From Macrolepiota albuminosa (lineage: Eukaryota; Basidiomycota; Agaricomycetes; Agaricales; Agaricaceae), in NCBI GenBank assembly GCA_027475525.1, contig JAMWFC010000131.1:1-64000 (forward strand): a stretch of DNA of 64,000 nucleotides, written 5' to 3'. A program made the position numbers and the translations under genes. Below are positions 56,801 through 64,000 of the stretch, one piece after another. The notes under the pieces were generated by a model. The model was not told where the DNA came from. It searched no databases and saw only the letters and a list, made by a program, of their open reading frames with translations. The first letter of the stretch is position 1. The number at the start of each line of letters is the position of its first letter.

Positions 56801-59800
56801 GAGTTGAACGTCCTTACCGATCTTGTCGCTAAGCAAGACAAAGCCTTTGCTTGGGAGGACTCAGAACGCGGTAGTCTACGTACAGATTTCTTCCTGCCTG
56901 TCGTCATCCCGACCATTCCTCACGTACCGTGGACTGAGCACAACCGACCGTTACCGCCTGGGATCGAAGCCGAGGTCTGCCAAATCATTAGGACTAAGAT
57001 CAAGGCTGGCGTCTACAAGCCCTCCAATAGTTCTTACCGCTCCCATTGGTTTTGTGTCCTCAAAAAGAACGGCAATCTACGCATAGTTCACAGTCTCGAG
57101 CCGCTGAATAGAGTTACTATACGACACTCTGGCATACCGCCTTTTCCTGACCACTTTGCCGAGTCCTTTGCCGGGCGCATTTGTGGCGCTACCCTTGACC
57201 TCTACGTTGGCTACGACGAACACCTGATACACCCCTCTTCCCGGGATCTCACTACCTTTCAAACTCCGTTTGGCGCCTTGCGCCTAGTTACCTTGCCGAT
57301 GGGCTGGACAAACTCAGTCCCTATATTCCATGACGACATCACATTCATCCTCCAACCCGAGATACCGCACCATGTCCTTAGCTTCATTGATGACGTTGGC
57401 GTCAAAGGTCCCAAAGACTGGCGACTCATAAACGGCTTACCAACGACCCATTCCGAGAACCCCAACATTTGCTTAGCGCTATGGAAGTTTTTCCAGCTGC
57501 TCAATCGAGTTCTCCAACGTATGAAGTATAGCGGTGGAACCTTTAGCGGTCACAAACTCCTCCTTTGCGCACCAAGATTCAAAATACTCGGTCACATCTG
57601 CACTCCCGACGGTCGCGTTCCCAACGAGTCTCGCTTAGCACTCCTGGAGCGATGGGGTCCTTGCCGCGACTTATCTGAAGTTCGCGCCTTTCTTGGTACC
57701 GTTGGCGTTCTTAGGATATTCGTCAAAAACTTTGCCCATCGCGCACACGCCCTTAACCGACTCACCCGCGCCAACGAACCATTTGAATTTGGGCCAGACC
57801 AGGTCACTGCCCAATGCGACTTAGTAAAAGCCCTACAAGACGCCAAACCCCTAGTTCCAATCGACTATAGCTCTGCCGACCCTGTTATCTTGGCGGTGGA
57901 TACCTCGTACATTGCCATTGGCTACTTCTTGTGCCAGTGCCTTAGCGACAATCGGAAACAGCGACGTTACAACCGCTTTGGGTCTATTACGCTAAACGAC
58001 AGAGAGTCTCGCTACAGTCAGCCTAAGCTGGAGCTCTATGGACTCTTCAAAGCCTTCCGGTCGCTAAAGATGTATTTGATTGGCGTGCGGAACCTCATTG
58101 TTGAAGTCGACGCTAGGTACATCAAAGGCATGCTGCAGAATCTCGACATCCAGCTATCCGCTAGTATGAACCGATGGGTAGTCGCTATCCTCATGTTTCA
58201 CTTTGAGTTGGTACACGTCAGGAGCTCTTTCCACGGACCAGATGGACTCTCTAGGTGACCACGACAGCCTGGCGACCTGGCAGTGGACCCCCAGGTTAAA
58301 AGGGATTTCAAGGACTGGATCGACCGATTACATGGTTTTGTGCACCTTATACAACAGCCAATCCCCCTACTATGACGGCAACAGCCTGCCAGCATCCTTT
58401 TACATCCCATTGTCCCTTACCGCCCAGAAATCTTTAGCGCACCCCTCACATTCTACACGGCAAGCATCCTTGGACAAGACTTGCCTCCAGTAAAAGTCGT
58501 ACAGGAACCTCATTCGCTAAGAGAAGACAGCAGAAACCTGACCTACGATGCCGTTCCCCAATCCGCCAAGGCTAAGGTGGAAGACAGTCGCTTGCTAGTA
58601 GTTGAACAATGGATACAAGACCTTAAGCGACCCCCAGACCTTACCGACGAACAATACGCGAAATTTATCCGCTATGCTACCCGTTTCTTCTTTACCGACA
58701 ACCGACTTTGGCGACGACATCGAGATGGCGCTCACAAGCTGATCATCAAGCCAGAAAGTCGCTTACGAGTCTTGCGCGCCATGCATGATGAGCTAGGACA
58801 TAGAGGTCTGTACGCTATCCGAGCTTCTTTGCTAGAACGATTCTGGTGGCCACACGCTAGTGCCAACATCGCCTGGTACATTAGGACTTGCCACCTCTGC
58901 CAGATTCAACAAACACGCCAAGTACTCATACCGCCAACCGTTGCAACGCCAGCTCCCCTCTTCAGCAAAATCTACGTTGATACCATGCACATGCCCAAGT
59001 CTGGTCGCTACAAGTACATCATTCAAGGTCGTTGCTCACTAATCCACTGGCCTGAATTTCGAATGCTCCAAAGAGAAAATACCGAGGCGGTCGCCAAGTG
59101 GCTATTTGAAGACGTCATCTGCTGTTGGGGAGCGCTAAGAGAAATCGTCACGGATAACGGTGCGCCCATCATCAAAGCGCTAACATATCTCGCCAAGAAA
59201 TACAATATCCATCACATTCGAGTATCGGGCTACAACAAATGTGCCAATGGCTTGGTAGAGAGACCACACTTTGACGTTCGGCAAGCGCTTTTCAAGGCAG
59301 TCGATGGCAACGAATCTTGTTGGAGCGAAGCGACATATTCAGTGTTCTGGTCAGAGAGGGTTACCATTCGTAAGCGCATGGGTTGCTCTCCCTATTACGC
59401 GGCTACTGGCACCCATCCTTTACTCCCTGCCGACATCATAGAAGCGACCTACCTTCAGCCAGCACCCAACAGCATCTTAGCGACTACCGATCTTATCGCC
59501 AGACGAGCTATTGATCTCCAGCGAAGGAAAGAAGATTTAGAGCGACTCCACGAGGTAGTCTTTAGCGCACGTCGCCAAGCAGCTCTACGATTCGAGACCG
59601 AGCATAGCGCTACCATCAAAGATTACAACTTCCTGAGGGGCACGCTAGTGCTCATGCGCAACTCCAAAATCGAGACCTCGTACAACAAGAAAATGCGCCC
59701 ATGCTATCTAGGACCCTTGGTAGTTATCTCTCGTAACCGTGGAGGCGCATACGTGCTCTGTGAATTAGATGGTTCAGTACTGCATCGACCAGTTGCCGCC

Positions 59801-59953
59801 TTTCGCCTATTACCATATCTCGCCAGGGAACAAATCGACTTGCCGCTTGAAGCGCTAGATATCGATACTGCCAAGTTAAAAGAACTTGAAGAAACAGAAT
59901 TACTGGACGATGATGACTTGCCGACTCTAGTTGAAGAAGAAGAAAATGATTAG
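53856..59953 (+). pseudogene. Ty3/gypsy gag-pro-pol, broken by five stops
   Basis: One frame from ATG 53856 to the stop before 59954. Gag carries a zinc knuckle CHFCGEIGHTMTRGC (residues about 278-292, one residue longer than CX2CX4HX4C). Protease active site is DSG at residue 623. RT has GATLDLYVGYDEHLIHPSS and the active site FIDD at 57383-57394. RNase H begins near 57890 (VILAVDTSYIAIGYF). Integrase has the HHCC finger (58790-58910) and D, D, E at about 58979, 59155 and 59257. In-frame stops are at 55959 (TGA), 56079 (TAA), 56097 (TGA), 58256 (TGA) and 58373 (TGA); each fits a single C-to-T change. A 77-bp duplication at 56714 adds a frameshift. Confidence 0.92.
56714..56868. repeat. Exact 77-bp tandem duplication in pol
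   Basis: The segment from 56714 recurs at 56791, identical over 78 bases. The open frame before it is in phase 0 and the one after it in phase 2; deleting one 77-bp copy joins them without a break. Confidence 0.97.
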
Positions 59954-60385
59954 AAAAGACTATATATTGATAAGCTCTTTCTTTCTATTACTTATCTTAC
60001 TTATCTTTCTTGCCAATACTTACTGTACTATATTCCACAGACAATTCCTTACGTAGTCAAGTCGCAGCGCTAGCGTGTCGCCAACGCTTAGCGCTCTGCG
60101 CAACTCTTGCCAAGGGTTTTTTGCTATGATGATCTACTGAGCGTTTTCCTTTTCCTCAAAATTTGTCTAAGTCCCTCACATACTATTGTTCTTGCTAAAA
60201 CCTACCTCAGAATACTTACCGCTTGCTTTCTCTTTGCTATACTTTCCTTGCTCTCTGCCGCTACGCTAACTCAGATTATTGGGCTCAATTCCTCCACTCG
60301 GCAGGGAAACAACAAAATTATATCAAAACGGGGCGCCAACAAAATATGTACAAAAAAAAAACGGCCTATCTACGCTAAGGTCCGT
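59954..60385. other. Untranslated gap between convergent pol and accessory gene
   Basis: Holds no gene. The plus-strand pol and the minus-strand accessory gene end towards each other here, so their transcripts would share or overlap 3' ends. The equivalent gap in the old element is 49200-49554. Confidence 0.6.
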
Positions 60386-62866
60386 TCACTCACTATCATC
60401 CTCCATCAGCAACGAGTCGTCGGAGACCGGCAAAGAAGAGTTGCGTAGAGGTAGCAGGTCGCCCGGCAAGATGTTGTTGGCGGTCTGCCAATCCATGGCG
60501 GCTTGGCAATCTGCCTGGTAGTCGCGAAGGACGCTAAGGCTACGACCAAGGTTGGCATAGCGCAACCTCAGATGGCGGCTTGGCAATCTGCCTGGTAGTC
60601 GCGAAGGACGCTAAGGCTACGACCAAGGTTGGCATAGCGCAACCTCAGCGCCATTAGCTGCCCTCGGACTCGCTCCCGTTCTTGCCCCATTGCCGCCTCC
60701 ATCGTTGCCGCCCTCCTCGAAAACCTCTCCAGCATCTCCCGCGGGTTAAGCGCCACTACCGGGTACACGAGGTCTTGTCCCAGCCAGTTGAAAGCGTCGC
60801 CTGTGACCGTTGGCTGCGGCTGGGGGGTCCACGAGGGATTGACCCTGGCGACTACTGGGCGTCTAGGCTCCAGTCTGGCAACGTCCTCGGGGTCGGAAAC
60901 CTCCCAAGGGGCAACGCTACTGTAGGGAGGCAGCCAGCGCCACTCAGGCTCCTCCCTGGCTACTCCTGTCGCTCCCTCCCCTTCGCTTGCCACCACCTTG
61001 TCACCTTCCCGTTGTGTCGCCAGGGTTTCATCTTCACCCTCGGCGTCCTCATCCCTTCCCGTTGCCGCCCCCTCTGCCTTCTCCTCCCCCATCTCGACGT
61101 CTGCGGGAGCGTCTTCCCACTCCTCTTGAGGCGCCGAGTCGCCAACCGCTTCCCACTCTCCCTCCTCCTGCTCCCCGCCAAGAGATCTTGCCACCAAATG
61201 AATAGGTGACAAGAGACCGCTGGGGCCAGCCTCTGTGTCACGAGGCGGGAGGAGACTAGCCGCCAATGCCTTCTCCAGGTCTTCCATCTTGGTATCTTTT
61301 GGCGCTGGCAAGGGGGAAGGCGATGACGAGACCATGCGAGGACGTTTTTCTTTGCCCTTCCCTTTGCTGGGGGAAGGGGCTTGTCGTTTTTCTGGGACCG
61401 AAGTCCCTTGGCGCTCGCCGGCGCCTCGATTGCCGACAGATTCTGACCCATCTCCTTGGCGCATCGGCAACGCCAAGGAGGCTCATCCAATTGCTGCCAT
61501 GCCACCTGCAGCCACCTTCTTCTTCTGCCCCTCCACAAACTCCCTAGCCCTCCTTACCAATACCGCGTGGGAAAACGTCTTTTCGACGAGAGCGTCTGGC
61601 GTGCCGCCACGCTCACGACTCTTGACCCCGTCGATAGTACAAGTGCGCTTGAGGGCGCCACAACGATAACACGGCTGGGCCCCAGTTGGGAACCAGCAGC
61701 CTTCTGGGTCGTTGTCCGCCCAGCACTTGTCACACTAGCGCTATGAGTCAGCGAGAGCTCAAAAAGACAGAAGAACTACTTACCGCTCCACGCACCTCCT
61801 TAAACGCTTGCCGGGTCGCCAGGGAAACGGTCTTCTTTCCCTTCATCTCCTCCATCACGACCCCGGCCTCTTGCCCCTCGTCAAGAACGGCCTCCTCCTG
61901 ACACGGCAAAAGCAAACCTTTCAGCTCCTTGTCGTCAAAGGAGCTTTGGGTTGGTGCCTACAGAAACTTAGTAATTCCAGTTCAGAAAGAAAGTACCACT
62001 CACTGCGTATTGAGGAGCCGCCTTGCGACTCTGCAGATGTTGTTAGCGACAGTCGGCAACGGTAAGCGAAATTCAGCACTTACCTTGCGTTTGGAAGCGC
62101 CTACCGGCTTCCTCGGCGAGCCCGACTTGCTAGCCAGCAGCACTGGGCTCGAAGTGCTACTGGCGTGACCTACCTTGCCGGATCCCTCTACTACCGCCTG
62201 CCTCTCAATGGCAGGCGCCTTCCCTGCGGCAACGTCCTCCATCTCTGCCGCCAATGCTGCCACTCTCTCCCGCTCCTCTAGCGCCCTGGTAATCTTGCGG
62301 GCGTCTTGAGAAACCTCCTCCTGCCTTGCCGCGATCTCCTCCTCCACCTGCATACGCGCCAACGGCGCCAACACTTCTTGTTTGCTGTGTGGGGATAAAT
62401 CAGACCAGAGCTAAGTTAGGATGAAGCGGTTAGAAATACTCACTCTGCCGCAGGCGCGCTTACCGTCATCGGCAACACCCCGGACAGAATGTCCTCCAAC
62501 TCGTCCTCGATAGTGGGGACAGGGGGAGGCACCTAGGAAGCAATCAGCTAAGCGACACGGCAGGCAACAGAGACAACTTACGAAACGAGAAAAGGGCGCT
62601 AACCACTCAGCGCCACGATTGTCGACATATCGCGCACGGCACCACTCCCACACCTCGATTTCTCGATCCCAACCAACGCCAAGAACGCGTACCTCGTACC
62701 ATCGCTCTAGAAGTTTCATCACGCCAACCACTAGTTTTTGGGGCACCTCGGCGCCAACGCCCTCGATATGACAGATAAAATTGTTGGCCTTGGCGATATA
62801 GGCGTAGGCAGCTTCCTGGGCAGCCTGAGAGGGCACTGGGGGCGGAGTTGGAATACGGAAGGACAT
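60386..62866 (-). CDS. Antisense, intron-containing accessory gene of the retrotransposon (Zn2Cys6-like protein)
   Basis: Minus-strand gene with canonical GT-AG introns. Exons: 62582-62866, 62444-62532, 62084-62384, 62004-62030, 61784-61957 and from 61734 down to the stop at 60386; all phases join. Exon 1 encodes MSFRIPTPPPVPSQ and a helical segment, and exon 3 a Glu/Arg-rich helix. The last exon opens with six cysteines spaced CX2CX8CX8CX2CX6C (about 61734-61640), close to the fungal Zn2Cys6 spacing but with X8 in place of X6. Then come a basic/acidic low-complexity region and a C-terminal block WTPQPQPTVTG...WLGQDLVYPVVAL...LERFSRRAATMEAAMGQERERVRGQ predicted to form a coiled coil. One in-frame TGA (61483-61485) and the 77-bp duplication (60495) interrupt this copy. 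Role unknown; DNA binding is inference. Confidence 0.75.
60495..60648. repeat. Exact 77-bp tandem duplication in the accessory gene
   Basis: Bases 60495-60571 recur at 60572-60648. Removing one copy joins the 302-codon frame to the terminal frame ending MEDDSE. Confidence 0.97.
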
Positions 62867-63028
62867 TTTGATTTTTGAGCGCCAGGTAAAGATGGGGAGA
62901 AGAGGTGAAGTCCAAACTTATGTGCCAGGACTATAAACAAAATCTCAAGAACGCACGGACCACCTGTCACAAAAGCGGTAACGGTAACCATATTTGGTGA
63001 CTGAGGACAGTCAATTTATTTTTCAGTT

Positions 63029-63037
63029 GGGGGGAGA
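63029..63037 (+). other. Polypurine tract
   Basis: GGGGGGAGA directly precedes the TGATAGG start of the 3' LTR, the expected site for plus-strand priming. The old element has a purine-rich remnant in the same place. Confidence 0.7.
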
Positions 63038-63842
63038 TGATAGGACCCCATACAGGATCAGCGCATCAACGGCAGGCGACGGCAACGCGGCATCAACTCA
63101 AAATACCTTAGCGCGCGCTAATTATCCAATTTTGGCGATATTTGACGGCCGCACATGGCAAGAAGCAGATCCAATCAGTGATAGCGCCGACAGCAGCAAG
63201 AATGACAACTGACAGATGGCATCAGTCACTGACGACAGCGCTTGGGAAAGAAGACTGACGATCTATCAAGAACTGACGGACAGCTTGGCGTTTGACCTTG
63301 GCGTCTGACACCGCTTAGCGTCTCGATTTGGCGCCTGACATCGCTTAGGTACTTTGACGGACAGAAGGGTGATGGAGTGATGGTTTAGCTTTGTGATCTG
63401 TCGCCTGGCGTCGCTAAGGCTCTTGAATGGACGGTAGAGATCTGAAACCGTTGGAGCTACTCCTATGAAATTTTCCAGTTTACCGCACTCTGGCGTCATT
63501 AGCCACTGGCGACGGCGAACTCCTTGTAGTATATATAGTACTTACCGACTTGTACATAGACATTATCAGGAATTGAACAATAGATCAGAGTTTACTACTC
63601 CCCTTACTTCAGTCTCCCTTACGCTCAAGAGCTCATTTACGCTACGGTCGGCAACGTCAAACTCATCGGCAGTTACAGACGCTCGCCAACACTCGACACA
63701 CTTGCGCCTTGCAACTACGGCAGGCATTATCGACGCTTAGACTTCGCTAAGCATATCGTGCTCTTGCCGCTCACATTGCCGTGTTTGCTTACCGCTTCCT
63801 CCTAGGCGCTCTACCTTAGCGCTTGACACTTGCCGACCCCGT
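63038..63842 (+). repeat. 3' LTR of the younger element, truncated
   Basis: Aligns with LTR1 from TGATAGGACC to the block TTAGCGCTTGACACTTGCC, then stops. TATA-like TATATATA at 63530-63537. The last 230 or so bases expected from LTR1 are absent and are replaced by an inverted LTR end. Confidence 0.85.
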
Positions 63843-64000
63843 TGATGATGCCAACTGTGGTTGGGTGCGCTGGACGTATACGCAGTACAACGCCGTCTCC
63901 AGCGCCTGGCGTACGGGTTTGTGAGGAGTCCCGGCAGGGTCCCGGTGTGCTCGAGCAGAGGTGATAGGGTGATGCGCTAGACGATAGCGCCTCGGATGCT
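63843..64000 (-). mobile_element. Start of a third, inverted LTR of the same family
   Basis: Begins TGATGATGCC, exactly like the inverted LTR at 47023. After about 90 bases it has GAGGAGTCCCGGCAGGGTCCC, matching the reverse complement of LTR1 bases around 53290. It interrupts LTR2 and runs off the window. Confidence 0.75.

Larger units (their letters stand above)
52465..63842 (+). mobile_element. Younger Ty3/gypsy LTR retrotransposon with antisense accessory gene
   Basis: Order: 5' LTR (52465-53472), primer-binding region, gag-pro-pol frame (53856-59953), gap with convergent 3' ends, accessory gene on the minus strand (60386-62866), polypurine tract, 3' LTR (63038-63842, truncated). It is inserted into the reverse transcriptase region of the old element. 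Pol order protease, RT, RNase H, integrase identifies Ty3/gypsy (Metaviridae-type). It is not intact: gag-pol carries five in-frame stops, and its two LTRs differ by roughly 10-15% by eye. Confidence 0.93.

Noticed and set aside
53856..59953. Three separate element genes (gag-protease, RT-RNase H, integrase)
   Set aside because: All pieces lie in one frame once the 77-bp duplication is discounted; the breaks are single stop codons, so this is one disrupted gag-pol gene.

Overview
The window is chromosomal DNA of a filamentous basidiomycete, most likely an Agaricomycete. Genes are split by many 45-75 nt GT-AG introns. The gene set is fungal: a cellobiose dehydrogenase with fused cytochrome and flavin domains and no cellulose-binding module, a Spg1/Tem1 GTPase, fungal GH18 chitinases and a MARVEL-type membrane protein. 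The transposable elements are Ty3/gypsy elements and a poly(A)-tailed retroposon. No operons are expected or seen.

Layout. 1-15.6 kb: 3' end of a P5A ATPase (SPF1), cellobiose dehydrogenase, tRNA-Gly(GCC), farnesyl diphosphate synthase (ERG20), a Cid1-type nucleotidyltransferase, a Ypk1/Gad8-like AGC kinase, and a MARVEL-like protein on the minus strand. 15.8-20 kb: succinate dehydrogenase anchor subunit, a second identical tRNA-Gly in inverted orientation, and Spg1/Tem1. 20-32.3 kb: a CpG-free relic block, then a tandem duplication of about 3.6 kb carrying two GH18 chitinases; copy 1 ends in a broken copy of the 3' end of the neighbouring MTR4 helicase gene. 34-46.3 kb: catalase, a kinesin-7-like motor, a retroposon with target-site duplication, ribosomal protein uL14 (RPL23), a single-pass membrane protein and a lactonase-like beta-propeller. 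46.3-64 kb: a nest of related Ty3/gypsy elements. An old CpG-depleted copy lies on the minus strand (47.0-52.46 kb). It is interrupted by a younger plus-strand copy (52.46-63.84 kb), whose 3' LTR is in turn broken by a third, inverted LTR running off the window.

Two observations stand out. First, ten perfect tandem duplications scattered through the window all have a period of exactly 77 bp (match length 77-78 bp). This is best explained by unmerged k=77 overlaps in a de Bruijn graph assembly. In the two element ORFs that can be tested, deleting one copy restores the frame. Second, the Ty3/gypsy element carries, downstream of pol and on the opposite strand, a multi-intron gene for a protein with a six-cysteine Zn2Cys6-like motif and a C-terminal coiled-coil-like region. 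The same antisense gene, with a shorter middle, is still recognisable in the old decayed copy, so it is an ancestral part of the family. This is the best candidate here for an undescribed system.

Exon boundaries are hand-derived and several are approximate. The start of the AGC kinase and the central and C-terminal exons of the Cid1-type gene are the least certain.
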